A stretch of 64,000 nucleotides of DNA from Antedon bifida (lineage: Eukaryota; Echinodermata; Crinoidea; Comatulida; Antedonidae): assembly GCA_963402885.1 (NCBI GenBank), contig OY727099.1:17131001-17195000 (forward strand), written 5' to 3'. The notes under the pieces are model-generated. The model had not been told where the DNA came from, searched no databases, and saw nothing but the letters and a program-made list of their open reading frames with translations. Within the stretch, counting starts at the first letter, position 1; every line of letters starts with the position of its first letter. Positions 1 through 13,199 of the stretch are shown here, piece after piece. Position numbers and translations under genes: made by a program.

Positions 1-827
1 AATTATAACCCTTTTATTTTTGGACATAACTAGTTTTTATGGCTCCATAAGATGATGTTTACACAACATATGTGCATAAATTGCAATATTATAGCATAAT
101 TATTGAATTTTAAAAAGTGGACATTTTTGCCATTTTTCGAAAAAATTCCTTTGGTCCCCCGCAGTGAAATTTTCAAAAAATGGCAAAATTTAGACCTTTT
201 TATTTTTTTACACAACTAGTTACTATGGCTCTATAAGATGATGTTACAACAATATATGTGCATAAATGGCAATATTATAACATAATTATTGAAGTTTAAA
301 AAGTGGAAATTGTTGACATTTTTTGAAAAAATTCCTTCGGTCCCCCGCAGTGAAATTTTCGAAAAATTGTCAAATTCTGACCCTTATATTTTTTGACATA
401 ACTGGTTATTATTATTATTATTATAACTGGAAATTTTCGAAAAATGGCAAAATTTAGACCTTTTTATTTTTTTACACAACTAGTTACTATGGCTCTATAA
501 GATGATGTTACAACAACATATTTGCATAAATGGGAATATTATAACATAATTATTGAAGTTAAAAAAGTGGAAATTTTTGACATTTTTTTATAAAATTCCT
601 TCGGTCCCCCGCAGTGAAATTTTCGGAAAATTGTCAAATTCTGACCCTTTTATTTTTTGACATAACTAGTTTTTATGGCTTCATAAGATGATGTTAACAC
701 AATATATGTGCATAAATTGCAATATTATAGCATAATTGTTGAATTTTATAAAGTGGACATTTTTGTAATATTTCTACAAAATTTCTTTGTTCCCCCGCCG
801 TATAATTTTCGTAAAATGGTCAAATTT

Positions 828-3800
828 CGACCCTTTTATTTTTTGACATAACTAGTTATTATGGCTCTATAAGATGATGTTATCAAAATAAATGTGCATA
901 AATGACAATATTATAGCATAGTTATCGAATTTTAAAAAGGGGACAATTTTGTCATTTTTCGAAAAAATTCCTTCGGAGTCCCGCAGTTAAATTTTTTCGA
1001 AAAATGGCAAAATTTAGTGCCTTTTATATTTTTACACAACTAGTTACTATGGCTCTATAAGATGATGTTAACACAATATATGTGCATAAATGGCAATATT
1101 ATAGCATGATTATTGAAGTGGAAATTTTTGCCATTTTTCGAAAAAAATCTTTTGGTCTCCCCCAGTGAAATTTTCGAAAAATGGCAAAATTTCGACCCTA
1201 AAAATTTTTTTTACACAACTAGTTACTATGGCTCTATAAGATGATGTTACCACAATATATGTGCATAAATGGCAATATTATAGCATAATTATTAAAGTTG
1301 AAAAAGTGGAATTTTTGACATTTTTTGAAAAAATTTCTTCGGTACCCCGCAGTGAAATTTTCGAAAAATTGTCAAATTATGACTCTTTTATTTTATGACA
1401 TAACTAGTTTTTATGGCTCCATAAGATGATGTTAACACAATATATGTGCATAAATTGCAATATTATAGCATAATTATTGAATTTTAAAAAGTGGACATTT
1501 TTGCAATATTTCAATAAAATATCTTTGGTCCCCTGCTGTAAAATTTTCGCAAAATGGCCCAATTTTGACCCTTTTAATTTTTGACATAACTAGTTACTAT
1601 GGCTCTAAAAGATGATGTTAACACTATATATGCGCATCAATGGCAATATTATAGCATAATTATCAAAATTTAAAAAGTGGACATTTTTGCCATTTTTCTA
1701 AAAAAAAATTCTTTGGTCCCCCACAGTGTAATTTTCGAAAAATGGTCAAATTCTGACATTTTTACTTTTTGACATAACCAGTTTTTATAGCACCATAAGA
1801 TTGAGTTAAAAATTAAAAGGGTCTAAATTTTGGAAATTTTCGAAAAATGGCAAAATTTCGATCCTTTTATTTTTTTTACACAACTAGTTACTATGGCTCT
1901 ATAAGATGATGTTACCACAATATATGTGCATAAATGGCAATTTTATAGCATAATTATTGAAGTTTAAAAAGTGGAAATTTTTGACATTTTTCGAAAAAAA
2001 TTCTTCGGTCCCCCGCTGAGAAATTTTCGAAAAATTGTCAAATTATGACCCTTTTATTTTTTAACATAACTAGTTTTTATGGCTCCATAAGATGATGTTA
2101 ACACAATATATGTGCATAAATTGCAATAGTATAGCATAATTATTGAATTTTAAAAAGTGGACATTTTTGCCATTTTTCGAAAAAATTCCTTTGGTCCCCC
2201 GCAGTGAAATTTTCAAAAAACGGCAAAATTTAGACCTTTTTATTTTTTGACATAACTAGTTACTACGGCTCTATAAGATGATGTTATCAAAATAAATGTG
2301 CATAAATAACAATATTATAGCATAGTTATTGAATTTTAAAAAGTGGAAATTTTGGACATTTTTCGAAAAAATTCCTTCAGTCCCCCCGCAGTGAAATTTT
2401 CGAAAAATGTTCAAATTCTGAACCTTTTATTTTTGACATAACTTATTTTTATGGCTCCATAAGATGATGTTAAAAAATAAAAGGGTCTAAATTTTGGACA
2501 TTTTTCGAAAAAATTCCTTCGGTCCTCCCGCAGTGAAATTATCGAAAAATTGCTAAATTTCGACTTTTTAATTTTTTTCACAACTAGTTACTATGGCTCT
2601 ATGAGATGATGTTAAAACTATATATGTGCATAAATGGCAATATTATAACATAATTATTGAAGTTTAAAAAGTGGAAATTGTTGAAATTTTTTGAAAAAAT
2701 TCCTTCGGTCCCCCGCAGTGAAATTTTCGAAAAATTGTCAAATTCTGACCCTTTTTTTTTTTGACATAACTAGTTTTTATGGCTCCATAAGATGATGTTA
2801 ACACAATATATATGCATACATGACAATATTATAGCATAGTTACCGAATTTCAAAAAGTGGACATTTTTTACATTTTTCGAAAAAATTCCTTTGGTCCCCC
2901 GCAGTGTAATTTTAAAAAAAAATGGTCAAATTTGGACCCTATTTTTTTTTGACAAAACTAGTTACTACGGCTCTATAAGATGATGTTAACACAATATATG
3001 TGTATAAATGGCAATATTATAGCATAATTATCGAATTTTAAAAAGTGGAAATTTTGGACATTTTTCGAAAAAATTCTTTCAGTCCCCCCGCAGTGAAATT
3101 TTAGAAAAATTGCCAAATTTCGACCCTTTTATTTTTTGACATAACTAGTTATTATGGCTCTATAAGATGATGTTATCAAAATAAATGTGCATAAATGACA
3201 ATATTATAGCATAGTTATCGAATTTTAAAAAGGGGACAATTTTGTCATTTTTCGAAAAAATTCCTTCGGAGTCCCGCAGTTAAATTTTTTCGAAAAATGG
3301 CAAAATTTAGTGCCTTTTATTTTTTTACACAACTAGTTACTATGGCTCTATAAGATGATGTTAACACAATATATGTGCATAAATGGCAATATTATAGCAT
3401 GATTATTGAAGTGGAAATTTTTGCCATTTTTCGAAAAAAATCTTTTGGTCTCCCCCAGTGAAATTTTCGAAAAATGGCAAAATTTCGACCCTTTTATTTT
3501 TTTTACACAACTAGTTACTATGGCTCTATAAGATGATGTTACCACAATATATGTGCATAAATGGCAATATTATAGCATAATTATTAAAGTTGAAAAAGTG
3601 GAATTTTTGACATTTTTTGAAAAAATTTCTTCGGTACCCCGCAGTGAAATTTTCGAAAAATTGTCAAATTATGACTCTTTTATTTTATGACATAACTAGT
3701 TTTTATGGCTCCATAAGATGATGTTAACACAATATATGTGCATAAATTGCAATATTATAGCATAATTATTGAATTTTAAAAAGTGGACATTTTTGCAATA

Positions 3801-6645
3801 TTTCAATAAAATATCTTTGGTCCCCCAAAGTGTAATTTTCGAAAAATGGTCAAATTCTGACATTTTTACTTTTTGACATAACCAGTTTTTATAGCACCAA
3901 AAGATTGAGTTAAAAATTAAAAGGGTCTAAATTTTGGAAATTTTCGAAAAATGGCAAAATTTCGATCCTTTTATTTTTTTTACACAACTAGTTACTATGG
4001 CTCTATAAGATGATGTTACCACAATATATGTGCATAAATGGCAATTTTATAGCATAATTATTGAAGTTTAAAAAGTGGAAATTTTTGACATTTTTCGAAA
4101 AAAATTCTTCGGTCCCCCGCTGAGAAATTTTCGAAAAATTGTCAAATTATGACCCTTTTATTTTTTAACATAACTAGTTTTTATGGCTCCATAAGATGAT
4201 GTTAACACAATGGTAAAAAAAAATGGTCAAAAAATGGTCAAATTTCGACCCTTTTAATTTTTGACATAACTAGTTACTACGGCTCTATAAGATGATGTTA
4301 ACACTATATATGTGCATCAATGGCAATATTATAGCATAATTATCGAATTTTAAAAAGTGGACATTTTTGCAATTTTTCCAAAAAATTCCTGTGGTCCCCC
4401 GCAGTGAAATTTTTGAAAAATGATAAAGTTTAGACTCTTTTATTTTTTGACATAACTAGTTACTATGGCTCTATAAGATGAAGTTACCACAATATATGTG
4501 CATAAATGGCAATATTATAGCATAATTATTGAAGTTTAAAAAGTGGAATTTTTTTTACACTTTTTTAAAAAATTCCTTCGGTACCCCGCAGTGAAATTTT
4601 CGAAAAATGGTCAAATTCTGACCCTTTTATTTTTTGACATAACTAGTTTTTATGGCTCAAAAAGATGATGTTAAAAAAAAAAGGGTCTAAATTTTGGACA
4701 TTTAAAAAAAAAATTCCTTCGTTCCCCGCGCAGTGAAATTTTTGAAAAATTGTCAAATTCTGACCCTTTTATTTTTTGACATAACTAGTTTTTATGGCTC
4801 CATAAGATGATGTTAACACAATATGTGCATACATGACAATATTATAGCATAGTTACCGAATTTCAAAAAGTGGACATTTTTTACATTTTTCGAAAAAATT
4901 CCTTTGGTCCCCCGCAGTGTAATTTTTTAAAAAAATGGTCAAATTTGGACCCTATTTTTTTTTGACAAAACTAGTTACTACGGCTCTATAAGATGATGTT
5001 AACACAATATATGTGTATAAATGGCAATATTATAGCATAATTATCGAATTTTAAAAAGTGGAAATTTTGGACATTTTTCGAAAAAATTCTTTCAGTCCCC
5101 CCGCAGTGAAATTTTAGAAAAATTGCCAAATTTCGACCCTTTTATTTTTTGACATAACTAGTTATTATGGCTCTATAAGATGATGTTATCAAAATAAATG
5201 TGCATAAATGACAATATTATAGCATAGTTATCGAATTTTAAAAAGGGGACAATTTTGTCATTTTTCGAAAAAATTCCTTCGGAGTCCCGCAGTTAAATTT
5301 TTTCGAAAAATGGCAAAATTTAGTGCCATTTATTTTTTTACACAACTAGTTACTATGGCTCTATAAGATGATGTTAACACAATATATGTGCATAAATGGC
5401 AATATTATAGCATGATTATTGAAGTGGAAATTTTTGCCATTTTTCGAAAAAAATCTTTTGGTCTCCCCCAGTGAAATTTTCGAAAAATGGCAAAATTTCG
5501 ACCCTTTTATTTTTTTTACACAACTAGTTACTATGGCTCTATAAGATGATGTTACCACAATATATGTGCATAAATGGCAATATTATAGCATAATTATTAA
5601 AGTTGAAAAAGTGGAATTTTTGACATTTTTTGAAAAAATTTCTTCGGTACCCCGCAGTGAAATTTTCGAAAAATTGTCAAATTATGACTCTTTTATTTTA
5701 TGACATAACTAGTTTTTATGGCTCCATAAGATGATGTTAACACAATATATGTGCATAAATTGCAATATTATAGCATAATTATTGAATTTTAAAAAGTGGA
5801 CATTTTTGCAATATTTCAATAAAATATCTTTGGTCCCCTGCTGTAAAATTTTCGCAAAATGGCCCAATTTTGACCCTTTTAATTTTTGACATAACTAGTT
5901 ACTATGGCTCTAAAAGATGATGTTAACACTATATATGCGCATCAATGGCAATATTATAGCATAATTATCAAAATTTAAAAAGTGGACATTTTTGCCATTT
6001 TTCTAAAAAAAAATTCTTTGGTCCCCCACAGTGTAATTTTCGAAAAATGGTCAAATTCTGACATTTTTACTTTTTGACATAACCAGTTTTTATAGCACCA
6101 TAAGATTGAGTTAAAAATTAAAAGGGTCTAAATTTTGGAAATTTTCGAAAAATGGCAAAATTTCGATCCTTTTATTTTTTTTACACAACTAGTTACTATG
6201 GCTCTATAAGATGATGTTACCACAATATATGTGCATAAATGGCAATTTTATAGCATAATTATTGAAGTTTAAAAAGTGGAAATTGTTGACATTTTTTGAA
6301 AAAAATTCTTCGGTCCCCTGCTGAGAAATTTTCGAAAAATTGTCAAATTATGACCCTTTTATTTTTTAACATAACTAGTTTTTATGGCTCCATAAGATGA
6401 TGTTAACACAATATATGTGCATAAATTGCAATAGTATAGCATAATTATTGAATTTTAAAAAGTGGACATTTTTGCCATTTTTCGAAAAAATTCCTTTGGT
6501 CCCCCGCAGTGAAATTTTCAAAAAACGGCAAAATTTAGACCTTTTTATTTTTTGACATAACTAGTTACTACGGCTCTATAAGATGATGTTATCAAAATAA
6601 ATGTGCATAAATAACAATATTATAGCATAGTTATTGAATTTTAAA
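828..6645. repeat. Higher-order duplication inside satellite A (about 2.0-2.3 kb units, three copies)
   Basis: The same string of variant monomers starts at 828, 3121 and 5134, giving spacings of 2293 and 2013 bp. Shared landmarks include an unusual GGGGACAATTTTGTC variant (939, 3232, 5245) and a GACTCTTTTATTTTATGAC variant. The first and third copies are colinear at an offset of 4306 bp until about 2340/6645. The middle copy lacks about 280 bp where TCTTTGGTCCCCTGCTG in the outer copies is joined directly to a later CCCCCAAAGTG box. This indicates block amplification of multi-monomer units followed by a deletion in one unit. Confidence 0.85.
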
Positions 6646-7519
6646 AAGTGGACATTTTTGCCATTTTTCGAAAAAAATCCTTTCGTCCCCCGCAGTGAAA
6701 TTTTCGAAAAATGTTCAAATTATGATCCTTTTATTTTTTGACAAAACTAGTTTTTATGGCTCTTTAAGATGATGTTAACACAATGGTAAAAAAAAATGGT
6801 CAAAAAATGGTCAAATTTCGACCCTTTTAATTTTTGACATAACTAGTTACTACGGCTCTATAAGATGATGTTAACACTATATATGTGCATCAATGGCAAT
6901 ATTATAGCATAATTATCGAATTTTAAAAAGTGGACATTTTTGCTATTTTTCCAAAAAATTCCTGTGGTCCCCCGCAGTGAAATTTTTGAAAAATGATAAA
7001 GTTTAGACTCTTTTATTTTTTGACATAACTAGTTACTATGGCTCTATAAGATGAAGTTACCACAATATATGTGCATAAATGGCAATATTATAGCATAATT
7101 ATTGAAGTTTAAAAAGTGGAATTTTTTTTACACTTTTTAAAAAAATTCCTTCGGTCCCCCGCAGTGAAATTTTCGAAAAATGGTCAAATTCTGACCCTTT
7201 TATTTTTTGACATAACTAGTTTTTATGGCTCAAAAAGATGATGTTTAAAAAAAAAGGGTCTAAATTTTGGACATTTTTAAAAAAAATTCCTTCGTTCCCC
7301 GCGCAGTGACATTTTTGAAAAATTGCCAAATTTCGACCTTATAATTTTTTGACATAACTAGTTATTATGGCTCTATAAGATGATGTTATCAAAATAAATG
7401 TGCATAAATGACAATATTATAGCATAATTATGGAATTTTAAAAAGTGGACAATTTTGCCGTTTTTTCGAAAAAATTCCTTTTGACCCCCGCAGTGAAATT
7501 TTCAAAAAATGGCAAAATT

Positions 7520-8760
7520 TAGACCCTTTTATTTTTTGACATTACTAGTTACTATGGCTCTATAAGATGATATTAACACTATATATGTGCATCAATGGAA
7601 ATATTATAGAATAATTATCGAAAGTTAAAAAGGGCAAATTATTGCCATTTTTCGAAAAAAATCTTTTGGTTCCCCCCAGTGAAATTTTCAAAAAATGGCA
7701 AAATTTCGACCCTTTTATTTATTTTACATAACTAGTTACTATGGCTCTATAAGATGATGTTACCACAATATATGTGCATAAATGGCAATATTATAGCATA
7801 ATTATTAAAGTTTAAAAAATGAAAATTTTTGAAATTTTTGGAAAAAATTCCTTTGGTCCCCCGCAGTGACATTTTTGAAAAACGGTCAAATTCTGACCCT
7901 TTTATATTTTGACATAACTAATTTTTATGGCTACATAAGATGATGTTAAAAAATAAAAGGGTCTAAATTTTGGATATTTTTCGAAAAATTTCTTCGGTCC
8001 TCCGCTGTGAAATTTTCGAAAAATGGTCAAATTATGACCCTTTTATTTTTTGACATAACTAGTTTTTATGGCTCCATAAGATGATGTTAACACAATATGT
8101 GTGCATAAATTGCAATATTACAGCATAATTATTAAATTTTAAAAAGTTGACATTTTTGAAATTTTTCTACAAAATTTCTTTGATCCCCCGCCGAAAAATT
8201 TTCGTAAAATGGCCAAATTTCGACCCTTTTATTTTTTGACATTACTAGTTACTATGGCTCTATAAGATGATATTAACACTATATATGTGCATCAATGGCA
8301 ATATTATAGAATAATTATCGAAAGTTAAAAAGGGCAAATTATTGCCATTTTTCGAAAAAAATCTTTTGGTTCCCCCCAGTGAAATTTTCAAAAAATGGCA
8401 AAATTTCGACCCTTTTATTTATTTTACATAACTAGTTACTATGGCTCTATAAGATGATGTTACCACAATATATGTGCATAAATGGCAATATTATAGCATA
8501 ATTATTAAAGTTTAAAAAATGAAAATTTTTGACATTTTTGGAAAAAATTCCTTTGGTCCCCCGCAGTGACATTTTTGAAAAATGGTCAAATTCTGACCCT
8601 TTTATATTTTGACATAACTAATTTTCATGGCTACATAAGATGATGTTAAAAAATAAAAGGGTCTAAATTTTGGATATTTTTCGAAAAATTTCTTCGGTCC
8701 TCCGCTGTGAAATTTTCGAAAAATGTTCAAAATATGACCCTTTTATTTTTTGACATAACT
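7520..8760. repeat. 700-bp tandem duplication within satellite A
   Basis: Two adjacent copies about 700 bp apart share a rare run of variants: a GACATTACTAGT box at 7539 and 8239, then GATGATATTAACACT, TAGAATAATTATCG, AAAAAGGGCAAATTATTGCC and TTGGTTCCCCCCAG. The few differences, such as CAATGGAAATATT versus CAATGGCAATATT, point to a fairly recent local duplication. Confidence 0.8.
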
Positions 8761-10451
8761 AGATTTTATGGCTCCATAAGATGATGTTAACACAATATAT
8801 GTGCATAAATTGCAATATTATAGCATAATTATTGAATTTTAAAAAGTGGACATTTTTGCCATTTTTCGAAAAAATTCCTTTGTTCCCCCGCAGTGAAATT
8901 TTCGAAAAATGGCAAAATTTAGACAATTTTATTTTTTTACACAACTAGTTACTATGGCTCTATAAGATGATGTTAACACAATATATGTGTATAAATGGCA
9001 ATATTATAGCATAATTATCGAATTTTAAAAAGTGGAAATTTAGGACATTTTTCGAAAAAATTCCTTCAGTCCCCCCGCAGTGAAATTTTTGAAAAAAATT
9101 GCCAAATTTCGACCCTTTTATTTTTTGACATAACTAGTTATTATGGCTCTATAAGATGATGTTATCAAAATAAATGTGCATAAATGACAATATTATAGCA
9201 TAGTTATGGAATTTTAAAAAGTGGACATTTTTGCAATTTTTCGAAAAAATTCCTTTGGTCCCCTGCAGTGAAATTTTCGAAAAATTGCAAAATTTAGACC
9301 TTTTTTTTTTTTACACAACTAGTTACTATGGCTCTATAAGATGATGTTACAACAATATATGTGCATAAATGGCAATATTATAGCATAATTATCGAATTTT
9401 AAAAAGTGGAAATTTTGGACATTTTATGGAAAAATTTCGTCGGTCCCCCGCAGTGAAATTTTCGAAAAATGGCAAAATTTAGAAATTTTTATTTTTTTAC
9501 ACAACTAGTTACTATGGCTCTATAAGATGATGTTACAACAATATATGTGCATAAATGGCAATATTATAGCATAATTATCGAATTTTAAAAAGTGGAAATT
9601 TTGGACATTTTATGGAAAAATTTCTTCGGTCGCCCGTAGTGAAATTTTCGAAAAATGTTCAAATTATGACCCTTTTATTTTTTGACATAACTAGTTTTTA
9701 TGGCTCCATAAGATGATGTTAACACAATATATGTGCATAAATTGCAATATTATAGCATAATTATCGAATTTTAAAAAGTGAATAATTTTGCCATTTTTCG
9801 AAAAAATTCCTATGGACCCCGCAGTGAAATTTTCGAAAAATGGCAAAATTTAGACCCTTTTAATTTTTTAGACAACTAGTTACTAAGGCTCTATAAGATG
9901 ATGTTAACACAATATATGTGCATAAATAGCAATATTATAGCATGATTATTGATGTTTAAAAAGTTGAAATTTTTGACATTTTATGGACAAATTTCTTCGG
10001 TCCCCCGCAGTGAATTTTTCGAAAAATGTTCAAATTATGACCCTTTTATTTTTTGACATAACTAGTTTTTATGGCTCCATAAGATGATGTTAACACAATA
10101 TATGTGCATAAATTGCAATATTATAGCATAATTATTGAATTTTAAAAATTGGACATTTTTGCCATTTTTCGAAAAAATTCCTTTGGTCCCCCGCAGTGAA
10201 ATTTTCGAAAAATGGTCAAATTTAGACCTTTTTATTTTTTTACACAACTAGTTACTATGGCTCTATAAGATGATGTGACAACAATATATGTGCATAAATG
10301 GCAATATTATAACATAATTATTGAAGTTAAAAAAGTGGAAATTGTTGACATTTTTTGAAAAATTTCCTTCGGTCCCCCGCAGTGAAATTTTTTTTAAATT
10401 GTCAAATTCTGACACTTTTATTTTTCATTTTACTGAAATATTCTCCCGCAC

Positions 10452-12069
10452 ATAAACCAGGAAGTCGAGATAAACTGTGTAATGAAATAGTAAACAATCG
10501 TAAGTAGAAAATATCATTGTATTCTTTACTTATTTTTTGGATATAATTCATTTTTTTAGAAAAAGAACGAACTAGAATATAGTCCATCATTATTATATAA
10601 ACAAAATAATACAAGTTTTGTTAATATAGCCTGGTTCAGTTTTTAGTAAAACTCGCATATTTTGCAACCCCTTTATACATTGTTATTGTTATCGGCGAGA
10701 AAACGGTTTGGCGATAGGCTTAGAACGTGCGTTGACGCCCGCGATGACCGTGACAGTAATGTGGGCCTAGAATGAAGCTAGGCCCAAACATAGAAAATTC
10801 GTAATAGTTAAACCTTTTATTACCCTAATCCTAAATTTAATCATTATAACTGTTACCAAATAATTAATGGCATGTGTTTATAATAATAATTATTGCTTTC
10901 CTGGTGCATTTTTAGGCTAGCTGGTGTGACTGAGTGACAGTCCTACAGCTTAGGCTAGGCCTTAATATTAATACATTTGTATAATAATGGTTTAATATTT
11001 TGGCTATTAGCTCTCTTGTTTGGATTTGTTTGGACACAAAACTGAAGTACTTTAGATTTAAAAATTGATTTATTTTTAAAGGAAAGTACAGTTGCATCTA
11101 TTGTTTTTTAGACCATGGCAGTGAAAAAAAAGAAGCAAAACAATATCGCACAGCGTTGTTAGGCCATACCTGGTAGACATTGAATAAAACAGGGTAGGTA
11201 AATAATCATAACCACCTCTTTAGAAAGTTTAATACACACTCCAAACAATGAAATGTGTGTTTGTACTTCCATATTAAAGAACAATGTTAGTATAAAATAA
11301 CTGTCAAAACAAACAATTGTTACAGTAATTTATAAATATACCTCTTTTTCTTTATTAAATATTTCCTCAATCAACTATTTTTCCGTATAGAATTTCAAAA
11401 TTGTTTATCCTATTTATATGCATAATAAAGCAAACCTTTGGCTGGAACTTATTTTCCTATGAATTATCCATATATTATCATTATCTGCTACAAGAAATAA
11501 TGAACATTTTTAAAATATAATAATTTTGATGCTCATTTTTTATGCAGATTGAAATTTATTTGGTTGACCAATATTGTTTAATCTCAGGTGATCATCTAGC
11601 AGACTTTGAGAAAATCAGAAGCTGCAGCACATCGACATGCTACAATGATTAAAATCCAGTCTTTAGAAGAGAATCTTGAGCATTTAAGAAATTAACTCTC
11701 AGTGTCACTTGTGACAAAACAGCATAGTAAGATTGCAGAAACTGGCCACAGAATAAATCTAAAAGAACAAGAGGTCAAAGACTTGGTCAGTCCTACATTA
11801 TACACCTTTAAAATTATGTCTAAAACATGCAATACTATAAAAATTAATGCCATATTTCTTTTATATATTTTATATAGCGAACTAGTATGAACCAAGAGAT
11901 TTGAAACTCTATGTACAAAAATGGACGAGGTATTTAGAAAAATAAATTCCTCGACAGCAGTACCACGGAAGAGAATTTTGCGGGAAATCATGAAGTCACA
12001 TTTGACGTTTATTTCACCTGAGATCCAGCATGAAGTAACTAGGCCGGTAACTAAGTGCAGAAAAGTTTG
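10452..12069 (+). pseudogene. RAG1-like transposase pseudogene, copy 1
   Basis: Exon remnants can be paired one by one with the intact gene. The exon 1 remnant has lost its start codon (ATAAACC for ATGAAACC) and carries stops but keeps the GTAAGT donor. The exon 7 remnant keeps the motif encoding YSCIY and ends at a GTAGGT donor. The exon 9 remnant encodes INLKEQEVKDL, against INLKDQEVKDL in the intact protein, with an upstream in-frame stop. At about 11990 the exon 10 sequence passes directly into the last part of exon 12 (encoding SPEIQHEV) across an ATG microhomology, removing intron 10, exon 11 and the catalytic glutamate region. It cannot make transposase. The 62-codon plus-strand frame at 11702-11890 is the surviving exon 9 and is not an independent gene. 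Confidence 0.87.
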
Positions 12070-12454
12070 AGGAAATAGGAATAGTTTGCTATTTCTCAGT
12101 TAATTACAGTACAGTATTGCATATATTATGTACAGTATACTGTATGAATAGTATAGTAGTATTTTTTGTTGTTATTGCTAGAACAATGATTTTGTAAATA
12201 AATGGTATATGAATTGTAATTGAATTGAATTTTTTGGAAGTTATTTTATTTTAATTTGGTTTATATATTATTGATTGATAACGGAAATTGATGTTATTTA
12301 CTGATTTAGATTGTGATTGCATATCAAAATAATAAATAATATACAATACAAATATGAAAGAAATATGCATTTATAATTAAATATCTAATGTCACAGTACT
12401 CTATAGCTTCTTTCTATTAATATATTACAGATCTGACCTGCTGATGATGTAGCC

Positions 12455-12600
12455 TAGCCTATATATAGTATAGGCCTAGCTAGGCCTGTAGCCTGGACTA
12501 CTCTGTACTCCCCTCCCAATATGAATGATTATTAAAATAGCTTAGGCCTAGGCTAGGCCTAATTTTTAATTAGGACCAGGAACAAGTATTAATCAGCTTT
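12455..12600. repeat. AGGCCTAG-rich cluster in copy 1
   Basis: Short overlapping repeats of TAGGCCTAG/TAGCCTAGCC. Similar clusters occur in the other inserted elements but not in either satellite. The rest of 12070-12940 is AT-rich sequence in which I recognise no coding or RNA gene. Confidence 0.6.
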
Positions 12601-13187
12601 ATAACAGGTCTACTGTCACTCAGGCCCCCGAATAGACATGTTTACGTGTTAAAAACAGCCATTAGTCTTACACAGCTGGTTTTAACCACGCAAAGGGGCC
12701 TGGGCATAGCCTATTATAAGCTAGCATAGGAAAAAATCCAGCCTGGCTATATGAATACGAACCTTCTTAAAACATTCAAGGATAACTAAAGTATCCAACT
12801 AAATCAAAGAATTCAACAGAAAAAATTATTTTTAAACTGATATGGAAAACAACATTTATACCTACTTTTTAAATGTATCACTTGAGAAAAAAACTGGCGT
12901 TGGGTGTACAATTTTGGTTAACTTTCAATTACATTACCTCTTAAAATCCACGTGATAAAACGACGACAACATGTTTTTCACCTTCACCCAGGGTTGTTCT
13001 AATGAATATTCATTATTTTTCTGACTTTCGCGGTCTTTATTTGTTTTTATTGGCTATTGAAATACAGTCCTTTTATGCTTGATTGCTTCCGGGTTCCTCG
13101 TGTGGTTTGTATACAATATGTTTTCTGAATCACTACTCCATAAAACGCTATGAAACGTTGGGGGCGCTACACTTAATTCATATTTCT

Positions 13188-13199
13188 GGAACAGCTGTG
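13188..13199. repeat. Terminal inverted repeat (gene-3' end) of copy 1
   Basis: Reads CACAGCTGTTCC on the minus strand, identical to both termini of the complete element. The AAGTG and GCGCC blocks begin at positions 26 and 33 from the end, exactly as at the gene-3' terminus of the complete element. Satellite A resumes at 13200. Confidence 0.85.

Larger units (their letters stand above)
1..10424. repeat. Satellite A, block 1 (about 186-bp monomer)
   Basis: Continuous head-to-tail tandem array. Each monomer runs from a GACATAACTAGT-like or TTACACAACTAGT-like box, through ATGGCTCTATAAGATGATGTT, the ATATGTGCATAAATGGCAAT region and a TTTAAAAAGTGG box, to a short GC-rich box GGTCCCCCGCAGTGAAATTT and then TTTCGAAAAATGG. 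Successive boxes are about 186 bp apart with small indels. Variants alternate: TTTTTATGGCTCCATAAG, TACTATGGCTCTATAAG, and TTATTATGGCTCTATAAG with GTTATCAAAATAAATG. Frames of 61 to 65 codons on the minus strand come from a monomer length divisible by three and do not look like genes. A small TTA microsatellite lies near 401-415. No gene is seen in this block. Confidence 0.96.
10425..13199 (+). mobile_element. Decayed RAG1-like transposon, copy 1 (5' end lost, internally deleted)
   Basis: This segment interrupts satellite A and is a diverged relative of the complete element at 54912-63344, in the opposite orientation. Its right end finishes with GGAACAGCTGTG (13188-13199), the same terminal inverted repeat. 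The adjoining 250 bp aligns with the gene-3' end of the complete element: GCGCC box, CCAAT, a TGAATATTCA palindrome and E-box-like sites. Its left part aligns with exon 1 and intron 1 of the complete gene, so the 5' terminus and about 290 bp are missing. Recognisable remnants are exon 1 (10452-10499), exon 7 (11082-11193), exon 9 (11588-11785) and a fusion of exons 10 and 12 (11878-12069). Exons 2-6, 8 and 11 are not found. The left flank matches no target duplication, consistent with deletion or recombination at that side. Confidence 0.88.

Noticed and set aside
1-10424. CENP-B box in satellite A
   Set aside because: The nearest match, TTCGGTCCCCCGCAG, does not fit the core TTCGnnnnAnnCGGG on either strand.
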